A stretch of 42,875 nucleotides of DNA from Acidobacteriaceae bacterium (GTDB lineage Bacteria > Acidobacteriota > Terriglobia > Terriglobales > Acidobacteriaceae): NCBI GenBank assembly GCA_030038115.1, contig JASHPM010000461.1, positions 1-42,875 on the forward strand, read 5' to 3'. The stretch's first letter is position 1. Each line of letters opens with the position of its first letter. Below, piece by piece: positions 1 to 9,486 of this stretch. Below the pieces are notes generated by a model, which was not told where the DNA came from, searched no databases, and saw nothing but the letters and a program-made list of their open reading frames with translations. A program made the position numbers and the translations under genes.

Positions 1-1155
1 TTCAATCCCACGCAGTTTGATCCTGACCAATGGATGCAGGCCATTCGCGCGGCGGGCGCGAAGTACGTGATCCTCGTCGCGAAACATCACGACGGCTTTT
101 GCCTCTGGCCGACCGCCCAGACTGACTACAGCGTTAAGGCCAGCCCATGGGAGGGAGGGAAAGGCGATGTGGTGGGCGATGTCGCACGAGCCGCGCGCAA
201 AAATGGGCTGCGCTTTGGGATTTACCTGTCGCCCTGGGATCGGCACGATCCGCGCTACAACGATGCCGCCGCCTATGATCGGTATTACAACGCGGAGCTT
301 GAGGAACTGGCACAGAACTATGGCGATCTTGTGGAGTTCTGGCTGGACGGCGCCGGCAGCGCGGGTCACGTCTACGACTTCAGGAAAATCATCGAGACCC
401 TGCGCACGTATCAACCCAACACCACTGTCTTTGCCGATACCGCGTTGTTTGAGTATGGCGACGCGCGCTGGGTGGGGAATGAGGACGGCCGTGTCCCGTA
501 CGAGAACTGGAATGTGATCGATCGCCACAGCTATTTGCGCTGGCGCCCGGTGGAGGCGGACACCCCGCTGCACGCAGGCCACTGGTTCTGGCACCCGAAC
601 GACGAGGCCTCTCTCAAGAGCGTGGCGGAACTGCTGACCACCTGGGACGAAACCGTGGGCCATGGCGCACAGTTGATGCTGGGCCTCGCGCCCGACCGCC
701 GCGGTCTGCTGCCGGAGAGCGACGTTGCACGCCTGGAGGAATTTGGCGAAGCGCTGCGCGAGCGGTATGCTCACGATCTGGCATTGCAACATGCACCGGC
801 TCCAGCCGACGTTGCCGCCGCGCTCGATGGCGACCCTGACACATTCTGGTCGGCTCCCACTGGTTCTCACCATTCCACGCTGGAAGTCGGCTTCGATAAA
901 CCCTTGACGTTCAATCGCGCGCTCACCATGGAGTGGCTGAACGACGGGCAGCGCGTCGAGAAATACGCCATTGAGATCTGGACCGGCGGCGCCTGGAAAG
1001 CCGTTGCCTCCGCACAGGCCATCGGGCATGAGAAGATCGATATCTTCCCCGCGGTGACGGCCCGCCGCGTTCGACTCAACATTCTGTCCAGCACGAATGG
1101 CGCGGCCATTCGCGAATTCCAGCTCTACAACGTTCAGGATTCCGGAGGACGATGA
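1..1155 (+). CDS. Alpha-L-fucosidase (GH29), 5' end cut by window
   Basis: Hydrolyses terminal alpha-L-fucose from glycans, probably outside the cytoplasm. The reading frame is open from base 1, so the N-terminus and any signal peptide lie outside the window. The visible start reads FNPTQFDPDQWM, followed by KYVILVAKHHDGFCLWPT, the conserved KHHDGF block of GH29. The likely catalytic nucleophile is the Asp of EFWLDGAG (codon 346-348). After the TIM barrel, residues from about 260 of the visible part form a small beta-rich domain (DTFWSAPTG, ATMEW-like and VRLNIL strands) resembling an F5/8-type carbohydrate-binding domain, as in many bacterial GH29 enzymes. The stop lies 4 nt before the GTG of the GH20 gene, so the two are probably co-transcribed. 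Family assignment is firm; substrate linkage cannot be read from the sequence. Confidence 0.93.
   Translation, partial: FNPTQFDPDQWMQAIRAAGAKYVILVAKHHDGFCLWPTAQTDYSVKASPWEGGKGDVVGDVARAARKNGLRFGIYLSPWDRHDPRYNDAAAYDRYYNAELEELAQNYGDLVEFWLDGAGSAGHVYDFRKIIETLRTYQPNTTVFADTALFEYGDARWVGNEDGRVPYENWNVIDRHSYLRWRPVEADTPLHAGHWFWHPNDEASLKSVAELLTTWDETVGHGAQLMLGLAPDRRGLLPESDVARLEEFGEALRERYAHDLALQHAPAPADVAAALDGDPDTFWSAPTGSHHSTLEVGFDKPLTFNRALTMEWLNDGQRVEKYAIEIWTGGAWKAVASAQAIGHEKIDIFPAVTARRVRLNILSSTNGAAIREFQLYNVQDSGGR
1144..1148 (+). promoter_or_regulatory. Shine-Dalgarno that sets the GH20 start
   Basis: GGAGG lies inside the last codons of the fucosidase gene, 11 nt before the GTG at 1160. It favours that GTG over the in-frame ATG at 1097, which would overlap the fucosidase gene by 59 bases and place a charged stretch before the signal peptide. 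Confidence 0.6.
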
Positions 1156-1159
1156 GCAG

Positions 1160-3271
1160 GTGACAACCTTCCTGGGCGCCCGGCGCCCGCTGTTTCCTCT
1201 GTTTTGGATCGCCCTTGCGCTTTTCGCTGCTCCTCCGGCCGGCGCTTCGCCGCGTCCGCCGCTGATCCCGCAGCCGCGGGAGTTCGCCGCGCGCGAGGAT
1301 CTTTCGCTTGCCGGCGGTGTGCGCATTGCCGCGCCGGGCGGCGACGCGGAAGACCGCTTTGCCGCCGGGGATTTAAAAGACGAACTGAATGCGCGCGGCA
1401 TACGGATGCGCGAATCCGCCACCGCCGTGCACATCTATCTGTTACGCGATGACACCACGCTGGGACGTCAGGTCCTGCGCCGCGAAAAGTTGGCCTTCGA
1501 TGAAGCAATGCGACCTGAAGGCTACGTGCTGATCACGGACAAGCGCGACGTATTCGTGATTGCCCACACTGCCGCCGGAATTTTTTACGGCGTCCAGACA
1601 CTAATACAGCTGGTGCGGCCGGGCACCGGCAAACCGCGGCTGGCCGGCGCAGCGATCCGCGACTGGCCGGCCATGCGCTGGCGGGGCGTTCACGACGATT
1701 TGTCGCGCGGACCCCTGCCGACCATCGAATTCCAAAAGAAACAGATCCGCACCTTCGCCGCCTATAAGCTGAACGTCTACTCGCCCTACTTCGAAAACAC
1801 CATGCAGTACGCTTCTAACCCGCTGCCGGCGCTGCCTGGAGGGTCCATCTCCGCGGAGGATGCGAAGGCTTTGGTCGAGTACGCAGAGAAATATCACGTG
1901 ACCATCATCCCGGAACAGGAAGCCTTCGGGCATCTGCACAAAGTCCTCACATGGCAGCAATACGCGCCGCTGGCGGAGATTCCAAACGGCGCGGTGCTGG
2001 CGCCGGGGCAGCCCGGATCGATGCAGCTGATCGCACAGTGGTTCGATGAGCTGGCGACGATCTACCCCGGACCGTTTCTGCACATCGGCGCGGATGAAAC
2101 ATTCGAGTTAGGACAGGGGCAGACAGCGAACGATGTGAAGCAGCGCGGCCTGGGCGCGGTGTACATCGACTTCCTCTCCGGTATTCATCAGGCGCTCGCG
2201 CCGCTGCATCGACGCCTGCTCTTCTGGGGAGACGTGGCGATGAACAGCCCGGCGCTGGTGCCGCAGCTGCCCCGCGACATGATCGCTGTGGCGTGGCAAT
2301 ACGATCCCGAGCCGCAGGGATTTCACCGCTGGCTCGATCCCTACGCGAACGCCGGTATGGAAACCTGGGTTGCGCCCGGCGTGAATAACTGGAACCGCGT
2401 GTGGCCGGATTTCGACCTAGCTCTGCGCAATATTCAGGGATTCGTTGCCGACGGACAGAGCGCCGGCAGCACCGGCATGCTGAATACAGTCTGGGATGAC
2501 GACGGCGAGGGGCTGTTCCTTGAGGATTGGTATGCAGTTCTGTTTGGCGCGGCGGCCGCGTGGCAACCTGGCGCGAGCGACATCGCGCAGTTCCAGCATA
2601 ACTATGGAGCCGTCTTCCACGGTGATGCGACCGGCGACATCGATGAGGCGCAGCTGGCGCTGATCGCCGCGCATGAGGCGCTCGCACAAGCCGGCCTTGG
2701 CGACGCGCGCGATGCTTATTTCTGGATGGATCCCTGGAGTCCCGAGGGCCAGCAGATCGCAGCAAAGATTCGTCCGGTGGGTGCTGAAGTGCGCCTCGAT
2801 GCCGAGCGCGCCCTGACGCTGATCGCCCAGGCAAAGGCTGCCGGTCCCCTGCGTGAGGCAGACGCGCTGGACGCGATGGATCTGGGCGCCCGCCGCATCG
2901 ATTTCCTCGCCTTCAAATTCCAGACCGCGGATGAAATTGCCGATGCCTGGCGCCGCCTTTACGACGGGCAGAAGACTCCGGAGATTGCCGCGCACATATC
3001 GCGCGATCTCTGGAATCTCTCCGGCGTGGACGGCCGCTGCGAGGATCTGCGCGACGGATACAGCTACCTGGGTTCGCGCTTCAGCGATGTGTGGCTCATG
3101 GAGAATCGTCCGTTCTGGCTCAACATCGTGATGGCCCGATATGACGCGGCAGCTCAGTTGTGGGTCGAGCGCAGCCAGAAGATCGCCGCCGCGCGCGGCG
3201 AGTGGAACCAGCAGCACACTTTACCGGCTCCTGAAGAAATCGGCATTCCGCAGGCGCCTGCCACCCCCTGA
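1160..3271 (+). CDS. Beta-N-acetylhexosaminidase (GH20), exported
   Basis: Removes non-reducing beta-linked GlcNAc or GalNAc by substrate-assisted catalysis. The chosen GTG start gives 703 aa beginning with a signal peptide (hydrophobic core LFWIALALFAAPPAGA). The GH20b-type N-domain opens with PLIPQPREF and includes GYVLITDKRDVFVIAHTAAG and the pre-barrel GVQTLIQL segment. The TIM barrel carries WRGVHDDLSRG, IIPEQEAFGHLH and the catalytic Asp-Glu pair D312-E313 in HIGADETFELG. Trp-rich subsite strands include FWGDVAMN and LNTVWDDDGEGLF. It sits between the GH29 gene and a symporter gene in one plus-strand run. With the NamZ-like protein two genes on, it could provide the GlcNAc-releasing step usually done by NagZ (GH3) in Bacillus. 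That role is inferred; the target could also be chitin, host glycan or glycoprotein. Confidence 0.92.
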   Translation: MTTFLGARRPLFPLFWIALALFAAPPAGASPRPPLIPQPREFAAREDLSLAGGVRIAAPGGDAEDRFAAGDLKDELNARGIRMRESATAVHIYLLRDDTTLGRQVLRREKLAFDEAMRPEGYVLITDKRDVFVIAHTAAGIFYGVQTLIQLVRPGTGKPRLAGAAIRDWPAMRWRGVHDDLSRGPLPTIEFQKKQIRTFAAYKLNVYSPYFENTMQYASNPLPALPGGSISAEDAKALVEYAEKYHVTIIPEQEAFGHLHKVLTWQQYAPLAEIPNGAVLAPGQPGSMQLIAQWFDELATIYPGPFLHIGADETFELGQGQTANDVKQRGLGAVYIDFLSGIHQALAPLHRRLLFWGDVAMNSPALVPQLPRDMIAVAWQYDPEPQGFHRWLDPYANAGMETWVAPGVNNWNRVWPDFDLALRNIQGFVADGQSAGSTGMLNTVWDDDGEGLFLEDWYAVLFGAAAAWQPGASDIAQFQHNYGAVFHGDATGDIDEAQLALIAAHEALAQAGLGDARDAYFWMDPWSPEGQQIAAKIRPVGAEVRLDAERALTLIAQAKAAGPLREADALDAMDLGARRIDFLAFKFQTADEIADAWRRLYDGQKTPEIAAHISRDLWNLSGVDGRCEDLRDGYSYLGSRFSDVWLMENRPFWLNIVMARYDAAAQLWVERSQKIAAARGEWNQQHTLPAPEEIGIPQAPATP

Positions 3272-3280
3272 GATTCGCCA

Positions 3281-4807
3281 ATGCCTTTAACGCCACCCCA
3301 TCCGTCGCGTTTGCGCTTGATCGATCTTGCGCTGGTGGGCGCGTATCTCGCGGGCATTACCCTCTTCGGGCTTCGCTATCGCAAATCGGCCGGCCGCTCC
3401 CTGCGCTCCTACTTCCTTGCGGATCGCAATATCCCCTGGTGGGCTATCTCGCTTTCCATTGTCGCTGCGGAGACCAGCACCCTCACCATCATCAGCGTGC
3501 CGGGTTTGGCGTTTGCGGGCGACTTCGGATTCCTGCAAGTTGCACTCGGCTACCTGCTGGGGCGAATCGTGATCTGTTTTCTCTTCCTGCCGCGCTATTT
3601 CCGCGGCGAGCTTTTGACCGCGTATCAGCTTATCGGCCAGCGCTTCGGTCCGCGCCTGCATCGCTTCACGGCCGGATTGTTTTTGATCATGCGGGCCGCG
3701 GCGGAGGGCGTGCGCGTCTTTGCAGTCGCCATCGTCGTGGGTCTCGCCATCGGAACGGGAGACGTGGCGTCGATCGCAATCCTTTCCGCGCTGACGCTGC
3801 TGTACACGTTTGAAGGTGGCATGGCCGCGGTAATCTGGACCGACGTAGTGCAGATGTTCCTGTATGTGGGTGGATCGCTGGTGGCGCTTGCGACCGTCTG
3901 CCACAACATCCCCGGCGGATGGAGCGCCCTGATTGCCGGCGCCTCTGCCGCGCACAAGCTGACCATGCTGCATTTTTCATGGTCCGTTACGGAGACGTAC
4001 ACCTTTCAGGCCGGCCTTCTCGGCGGATGTTTCCTGACCATGGCGAGTCACGGGACGGATCAGCTGATGGTGCAGCGGTTGCTGGCAGCAAAAAACCTGC
4101 GCGACTCTCGCGTGGCACTGCTGGCGAGCGGCGTGTTGATCTTTTTTCAATTCGCGCTGTTTCTGCTGATCGGAGCAGGTCTCTTCGTTTATTACAGAAG
4201 TGTGGGCAGCGCACCGAGCCTGGGAGCGGATCGCATCTTTCCCGCGTTTATCGTGCAGCAGATGCCCGCCGGCATCGCCGGGCTGATGATCGCGGCGATC
4301 CTTGCCGCAGCCATGTCGAATCTGAGCGCCGCTCTCAACTCGCTGGCTTCGACCGCGGTGGTGGACTTTTACCTGCCGCGATACCCGGACATTTCGGAGC
4401 GCATGCGCACCCGGCTTTCACGCCTGATGACGGTCGTGTGGGCTGCGGTGCTGTTCGCTCTGGCGATGTTCTCGCGCAGCGGCGGCCACGTGGTCGAGAT
4501 TGGCCTCTCCATCGCCTCAGTCCTGTGGGGGGCGATGCTGGGCGTCTTCCTGCTGGGTACGCTCAGCCGGCGAGCCGGCGAGCGCGGAACGATGATCGGC
4601 ATGGCTGCGGGAGTTGCAATCAATCTGCTGCTGTGGCTCCAGCCGCATCCTTTGGCGGTCCCGTTTGCCGGCCGGACGCTGATCCTTCCAAAAATCGCCT
4701 GGACGTGGTGGGTGCTCATCGGATCCCTCGTGACCTGCGCAGTGGGATACACGGCAAGCCTGCTGTTTCCCGAGCCGGCGATTCCAGGTGAGGGGAGGGT
4801 GCGGTGA
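3281..4807 (+). CDS. Sodium:solute symporter (SSS family)
   Basis: A 508-aa inner-membrane protein with about 13 hydrophobic segments, typical of the SSS/SGLT family, which couples Na+ entry to uptake of sugars, amino acids or vitamins. Family marks include SYFLADRNIPWWAISLS near residue 45, AAETSTLTIISVPG in the first discontinuous helix, GGMAAVIWTDVVQMFLYVGG near residue 180 and ASHGTDQLMVQRLLAAKN near residue 260. It starts 9 nt after the GH20 stop and overlaps the next gene by 4 nt (GTGA), so it belongs to the same operon. Context suggests import of a monosaccharide or amino sugar released by the neighbouring glycosidases. Substrate cannot be assigned from sequence alone. Confidence 0.92.
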   Translation: MPLTPPHPSRLRLIDLALVGAYLAGITLFGLRYRKSAGRSLRSYFLADRNIPWWAISLSIVAAETSTLTIISVPGLAFAGDFGFLQVALGYLLGRIVICFLFLPRYFRGELLTAYQLIGQRFGPRLHRFTAGLFLIMRAAAEGVRVFAVAIVVGLAIGTGDVASIAILSALTLLYTFEGGMAAVIWTDVVQMFLYVGGSLVALATVCHNIPGGWSALIAGASAAHKLTMLHFSWSVTETYTFQAGLLGGCFLTMASHGTDQLMVQRLLAAKNLRDSRVALLASGVLIFFQFALFLLIGAGLFVYYRSVGSAPSLGADRIFPAFIVQQMPAGIAGLMIAAILAAAMSNLSAALNSLASTAVVDFYLPRYPDISERMRTRLSRLMTVVWAAVLFALAMFSRSGGHVVEIGLSIASVLWGAMLGVFLLGTLSRRAGERGTMIGMAAGVAINLLLWLQPHPLAVPFAGRTLILPKIAWTWWVLIGSLVTCAVGYTASLLFPEPAIPGEGRVR

Positions 4808-7248
4808 ACCGCGCCGCTCGAGCATCCGTTTTGTTGCTGGCCCTCGCCGTCTCCGCATGTTCGGCGGGAGCGCAAAGCGACTTCTCGTCCATCGACTCGA
4901 TCGTCAACCGTGCCGTCGACGATCATCAGCTTCCGGGAGCGGTGGTGGTCGTCGGGCATGACGGCAAAGTCGTCTTTCGCCGGGCGTACGGCATGCGCTC
5001 GCTCGAACCAACGCAGGAGCGGATGACGCTCGACACCATCTTCGACATGGCGTCACTTACGAAGTGCCTGGCCACCGCGACAGCCGTGATGCAGCTGTAT
5101 GAGCAGGGCAAGATTGGACTGAACGACCCCGTTGCGAAATATCTGCCCGATTTCGCGGCCAATGGAAAACAGGACATCACCATTCGGAATTTGCTGACCC
5201 ACTATTCCGGGCTGCCGCCCGACCTGCCGCTCGACGAGCCGTGGGAGGGAAAAGAAGAAGGCTATCGACGCGCGTTTGCCATTACTCCACTGCGTCCGCC
5301 AGGTGAGCAGTTTCTTTACAGCGACATCAACTTCATCGTGCTGGGAGCGCTGGTGGAGAAGCTCTCCGGCATGACGCTGGATGAGTACACACAGCGCTTC
5401 ATCGTGGATCCGCTGGGCCTCACGCATACGCAATTCCTCCCGCCTGCGTCGTGGATCCCGCGCATCGCGCCGACGGAATACGAACACGACCCCATCTCCT
5501 CCGGCGTGCCAGGATCGAAGACGTTTCCCGGCGACGTGATGCTGCGTGGGGTGGTACACGATCCAACTTCGCGGCGCATGGGTGGCGTCGCAGGCCACGC
5601 GGGACTCTTCAGCACCGCGGAAGATCTGGCGATCTACGCGCAAAGCCTGCTGGATCGGCTAGCGGGCCGACCCAGCAAATTTCCTCTGTCGCGGATCGTG
5701 CTCCAGAAGATGGTCGCCCCTGAGCAGCCGGCGACCGGGACCGCGCTGCGCGGCTTTGGCTGGGACATCGACTCGCCGTACTCCAGCAATCGCGGCACGC
5801 TGTTCCCAGTTGGCTCCTTTGGCCACACCGGGTTCACCGGAACATCCCTTTGGATGGACCCGGTGAGTGACAGCTATGTGATTGTGCTGGCCAATTCGGT
5901 TCATCCGCACGGGCCGAAGAGCATCACGGCACTGCGCGGCAGGGTCGCCGACGCGGCCGCGGTGGCACTCGGCATTCACGCAGATGGCGGCGCGCTGGCG
6001 GCACACATCACCGGCTACAACGAATCGCTGAGCGGGATGCGCCGTTGGCCTGTCCGCAATGGGGAGGTGAAGACCGGCATCGACGTGCTGGAGGCCGATC
6101 ATTATAGGGAGCTCGCAGAGATGGCTCGCCGTCACGGCGGCAAACTGCGGCTCGGATTGTTAACGAATCAAACCGGAGTCGATGCCGAGGGCCGACGCAC
6201 CATTGACATCCTCCATCAGGATGCGGAACAGGCGGTGCCTGGGCTGACTCTGGACACATTGTTCAGCCCCGAACATGGCATCGGCGGCGCGTACGACGAG
6301 CCCAACGTACCGAACTCTACCGATCCTGCGACGGGACTGCCGGTGATGAGCCTATATGGGGCTAAAGATGCCGACCGTCGTCCCTCGCTCGCGTCACTGC
6401 GCAAACTGGACGCTGTCGGGATCGACTTGCAGGACGCAGGCGTGCGTTTCTACACCTACGAAGCCGTAGTTCGCTACTTTCTGGAGGCCGCGGCGCAGAC
6501 GGGAACGGAGATCATCGTGCTGGATCGTCCTGATCCGATCGACGGGTCATTTGTACAGGGGCCGATGTCCGATCCCGGCACGGAGAGTTACGTCAACTCC
6601 ATTCCGATTCCGGTGCGGCATGGCATGACGCTGGGCGAGCTGGCGCGCTACGACACGCAACAGCTGCAGTTACAAACCCAACTGACCGTGTTGCCGATGC
6701 AGGGCTGGCAGCGTGGGGACTGGTTCGACTCGACGGACCTGATATGGGTGAATCCGTCGCCGAATCTGCGCGATCTGGAAGAGGCGACGCTCTATCCGGG
6801 AGTCGGCCTGGTGGAGACCACGAACATTTCCGTTGGACGCGGCACAGATACGCCGTTCGAGATTCTGGGTGCGCCGTGGATTGACGCTCGCGCTCTCGCA
6901 CAGTTCCTGAATCGCCGCCAGCTTCCAGGATTGCGGTTCGTTCCCGTGCAGTTCACACCCGAGAAGCCCTATCCCTATGCTGGAGACGTCTGCCGCGGTG
7001 TGCGCATCCTGGTAATGGATCGAAATGTTCTGAACGCACCGGAGCTGGGCATTGAGATCGCCTCGGCTCTGCGCCATCTGTACCCGGAACAATTTGAACT
7101 GCACAAGATCAACACGCTGCTCGCGAATCGCGCCGTCCTTGACGCTATCGCCGCCGGGCGGGATCCGCAGCGCATCGCGGAAGACTGGCGTCCGGCGCTC
7201 GACGCCTTCGAGCTGCAGCGAGCGAAGGCGCTGATTTACGCGCCCTGA
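4804..7248 (+). CDS. Lipoprotein fusion: AmiE-like serine amidase + NamZ-like DUF1343 exo-muramidase
   Basis: One 814-aa chain joins two enzymes that are separate neighbours in the Bacillus subtilis MurNAc-recycling cluster (amiE and namZ). The N-terminus is a lipoprotein signal with lipobox V16-S-A-C19. Residues about 30-400 are a serine beta-lactamase/class C fold: nucleophile motif S84-L-T-K87, a YSDIN motif at 172-176, the GGVAGHAGLFSTAEDLA block near 260 and HTG at 341-343. Residues about 425-814 are DUF1343 (NamZ, GH171), with GLLTNQTGVD, the FSPEHG block (PEHG at 489-492), DLQDAGVRFYTYEA, VLDRPDPI, WVNPSPNLRDLEEATLYPG and the NISVGRGTDTPFE block. NamZ removes MurNAc from non-reducing ends and AmiE strips peptides from MurNAc. 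The GTG start overlaps the symporter stop (GTGA), with GGAGG at 4794-4798. Domain calls are firm; activity is inferred from the families. Confidence 0.9.
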   Translation: MNRAARASVLLLALAVSACSAGAQSDFSSIDSIVNRAVDDHQLPGAVVVVGHDGKVVFRRAYGMRSLEPTQERMTLDTIFDMASLTKCLATATAVMQLYEQGKIGLNDPVAKYLPDFAANGKQDITIRNLLTHYSGLPPDLPLDEPWEGKEEGYRRAFAITPLRPPGEQFLYSDINFIVLGALVEKLSGMTLDEYTQRFIVDPLGLTHTQFLPPASWIPRIAPTEYEHDPISSGVPGSKTFPGDVMLRGVVHDPTSRRMGGVAGHAGLFSTAEDLAIYAQSLLDRLAGRPSKFPLSRIVLQKMVAPEQPATGTALRGFGWDIDSPYSSNRGTLFPVGSFGHTGFTGTSLWMDPVSDSYVIVLANSVHPHGPKSITALRGRVADAAAVALGIHADGGALAAHITGYNESLSGMRRWPVRNGEVKTGIDVLEADHYRELAEMARRHGGKLRLGLLTNQTGVDAEGRRTIDILHQDAEQAVPGLTLDTLFSPEHGIGGAYDEPNVPNSTDPATGLPVMSLYGAKDADRRPSLASLRKLDAVGIDLQDAGVRFYTYEAVVRYFLEAAAQTGTEIIVLDRPDPIDGSFVQGPMSDPGTESYVNSIPIPVRHGMTLGELARYDTQQLQLQTQLTVLPMQGWQRGDWFDSTDLIWVNPSPNLRDLEEATLYPGVGLVETTNISVGRGTDTPFEILGAPWIDARALAQFLNRRQLPGLRFVPVQFTPEKPYPYAGDVCRGVRILVMDRNVLNAPELGIEIASALRHLYPEQFELHKINTLLANRAVLDAIAAGRDPQRIAEDWRPALDAFELQRAKALIYAP

Positions 7249-7251
7249 TGG

Positions 7252-9135
7252 CTATTCGACGGTGACGGACTTGGCCAGATTGCGCGGCTGATCGACATCG
7301 CACCCGCGACGCACCGCAATGTGATATGCCAGCAGCTGCAGCGGAATCACGTCGAGGATCGGGAGCAGCAGCTCCGGCGCACTGGGGACGAAGAGTACAT
7401 GGTCCACGAGCTGGCCGATATGGTCGTCGCCGCGCGTGGCGACCGCGATAACCTTCCCGGACCGCGCCGTTACTTCCTGGATGTTCGACAGCGTCTTCTC
7501 ATAGCGCAGCACCGAGTCGCGATTCGATTCGTCCTTCGTTGCCAGCACGACCACGGGCAGAGTTTCATCGATAAGCGCGTTAGGGCCGTGCTTCATTTCC
7601 CCGGCCGGATAGCCCTCGGCGTGGATGTAAGAGATTTCTTTCAGCTTCAGCGCGCCCTCGAGCGCGATCGGGTAATGAATGCCGCGTCCGAGAAAGAGGA
7701 AGTCGCGCGCGTTGGAGTACAAACGCGCCAGCGGCTCACACTCCTCGTCGCAGGTACGGAGAATCTCCTCAACTTTGCCAGGCAGATGGTTCAGCGCATC
7801 CAGCAGCACTCGGCTCTGGTCCTCGCTGATCGTGCCGCGCACCTGCGCGAGATGCACCGCAAAGAGGAACAAGGCGACGAGTTGGGCACTGAACGCCTTC
7901 GTGGAGGCCACGCCGATCTCCGGCCCCGCGTGCGTATAAATGGTGCCGTGCGCCTCGCGTGTAACCATGGCGCCGACCACATTGCAAACCGCGACGGTAG
8001 GCGCGCCCTTCTGGATCATCTCGCGCTGCGCGGCCAGGGTGTCGGCAGTCTCGCCCGACTGCGTGATCAACAGGCCGACGGTGTTCGCGTCGACGATAGG
8101 ATCGCGATAGCGAAATTCGCTGGCATAGTCAACTTCCACAGGCAGCCGGGCCAGCCGCTCGATCATGAATTTTCCGGCGGTCGCGGCGTGCCAGCTGGTT
8201 CCGCAGGCGGCGATGTGAATATTGCGCACCTTGCGAAAGGTTTCGTCCGGAATCTTCATCTCCGCGAGAAAGACCTTGCCGGTATCGAGCGAGATGCGGC
8301 CCATCGTCGTATCGCGGATCGCGCGTGGCTGCTCAAAAATTTCCTTGAGCATGAAATGCTTGTAGCCGCCCTTTTCCGCCTGAATCGGATCCCAGAGAAT
8401 GCGCTGCAGCGGCCGCTCGATCGGATTGCCGTCGAAATCGGTCAATTCGACGCCTTTTTGGGTGAGCACCGCCATATCGCCGTCGGCCAGGAAGTACAAA
8501 TCGCGCGTGTGATGCAGAATGCCCGGAACGTCCGAAGCCACGAAATACTCGCCATCGCCAACGCCGATGATGACAGGCGGCCCGTTACGGGCGGCGACAA
8601 TCTTGTTCGGCTCATCGGCGGACAGCACGCTGATGGCGAATGCCCCGGTGAGACGGTGGACGGTGCGGCGCACAGCGGCTTCCAGATGAATGGGCTTGCC
8701 GGAGCGAGCAGCCGCGGACTGCTCCTGCTCGATCAGGTGCGCAATGATCTCCGTATCGGTCTCGGTGACAAACTTGTGGCCCTGAGCGATCAGTTCCTGC
8801 TTCAGCGCGAGGTAGTTTTCAACGATGCCGTTATGCACTACCACCAAACGCCCGGTACAGTCGCGGTGAGGGTGGGCATTTTCTTCGGTCGGGCGTCCAT
8901 GAGTCGCCCAGCGCGTGTGGCCGATGCCGAAGGTTCCATGCAGCGGGCGCTCGTGGAGGACCTCCTCGAGCCGGCGCAGCTTGCCCGGCGCGCGACGCAA
9001 CTGCAGGCCGTCGCCGTTGCCACCCACGGCGATTCCCGCGGAGTCGTAGCCGCGGTACTCGAGCCTGCGCAGCCCCTCAATGATGATTGGGACCACTTCC
9101 GTACTGTTGCCGACGTATCCGACAATGCCGCACAT
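7252..9135 (-). CDS. glmS: Glutamine:fructose-6-phosphate aminotransferase (isomerizing)
   Basis: Makes glucosamine-6-phosphate from fructose-6-phosphate and glutamine, the first step to UDP-GlcNAc for peptidoglycan. The 627-aa protein begins MCGIVGYVG, and Cys2 becomes the N-terminal nucleophile of the glutaminase domain after Met removal. [19 protein letters not shown] is the glutamine-binding block. Two SIS domains follow: [18 protein letters not shown] with [13 protein letters not shown], then [40 protein letters not shown]. The C-terminus NLAKSVTVE is the conserved tail that carries the sugar-isomerase Lys. It is convergent with the AmiE-NamZ gene (3 nt apart) and follows purS on the same strand after 101 nt. 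No strong Shine-Dalgarno is visible upstream of the ATG. Confidence 0.97.
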   Translation of the reverse strand: MCGIVGYVGNSTEVVPIIIEGLRRLEYRGYDSAGIAVGGNGDGLQLRRAPGKLRRLEEVLHERPLHGTFGIGHTRWATHGRPTEENAHPHRDCTGRLVVVHNGIVENYLALKQELIAQGHKFVTETDTEIIAHLIEQEQSAAARSGKPIHLEAAVRRTVHRLTGAFAISVLSADEPNKIVAARNGPPVIIGVGDGEYFVASDVPGILHHTRDLYFLADGDMAVLTQKGVELTDFDGNPIERPLQRILWDPIQAEKGGYKHFMLKEIFEQPRAIRDTTMGRISLDTGKVFLAEMKIPDETFRKVRNIHIAACGTSWHAATAGKFMIERLARLPVEVDYASEFRYRDPIVDANTVGLLITQSGETADTLAAQREMIQKGAPTVAVCNVVGAMVTREAHGTIYTHAGPEIGVASTKAFSAQLVALFLFAVHLAQVRGTISEDQSRVLLDALNHLPGKVEEILRTCDEECEPLARLYSNARDFLFLGRGIHYPIALEGALKLKEISYIHAEGYPAGEMKHGPNALIDETLPVVVLATKDESNRDSVLRYEKTLSNIQEVTARSGKVIAVATRGDDHIGQLVDHVLFVPSAPELLLPILDVIPLQLLAYHIAVRRGCDVDQPRNLAKSVTVE

Positions 9136-9236
9136 AATCTTTTAACGTACCCCACGCAATCCGCTGAAAGCAGACGACGAAAGTTGTAGAGCACCACAGC
9201 CATCACGACCACGCCACAAGCGCCAGCCTGAGCGGA

Positions 9237-9479
9237 CTACTCCAGTCGAAAAGAAAACTCCTCAATCACCGGGTTGGTCAGCACCTCGCGCGCAATGCGC
9301 TCCACCTCAGCGCGGGCCGCGGTTTCCGGGATCCCATCCTCCAGCGTCAGCTCGAACTGCTTGCCCTGGCGCACATCGGCGACACCCGCATACCGCATCC
9401 TGCGCAGCGCATTGTGAATCGCCTGGCCCTGCGGATCGAGGACAGTTTTCTTCAGAGTGACATAGACATGGGCCTTCAT
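9237..9479 (-). CDS. purS: Phosphoribosylformylglycinamidine synthase subunit PurS
   Basis: Small 80-aa subunit that bridges PurQ and PurL in the FGAM synthase complex of purine biosynthesis. The sequence MKAHVYVTLKKTVLDPQGQ, then GVADVRQGKQFELTLE and a C-terminal ANPVIE-like segment (LTNPVIEEFSFRLE) are typical, and the length matches the family (80-85 aa). The start at 9479 gives the conserved MKAHV N-terminus. A longer frame runs 20 codons upstream but carries no family similarity. A TATAAT at 9487-9492 (minus strand) ends only 7 nt before this ATG, so the mRNA may be leaderless. purQ and purL are not adjacent, which is unusual. Confidence 0.9.
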   Translation of the reverse strand: MKAHVYVTLKKTVLDPQGQAIHNALRRMRYAGVADVRQGKQFELTLEDGIPETAARAEVERIAREVLTNPVIEEFSFRLE

Positions 9480-9486
9480 GGTGCCG

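Noticed and set aside
1947-2834. Antisense open frame of nearly 300 codons across the GH20 gene
   Set aside because: Arg/Pro/Ala-rich shadow of a confidently assigned gene, with no motif or ribosome-binding site.
7321-9189. Very long open frame (about 620 codons) on the strand opposite glmS
   Set aside because: It mirrors the glmS gene codon for codon, is rich in Arg, His, Asp and Gln, and shows no family motif. In GC-rich DNA such antisense frames stay open by chance.
9130-9236. Possible glmS ribozyme or riboswitch upstream of glmS
   Set aside because: The leader is about 100 nt with no recognisable glmS ribozyme core, and such ribozymes are mainly a Firmicutes feature.
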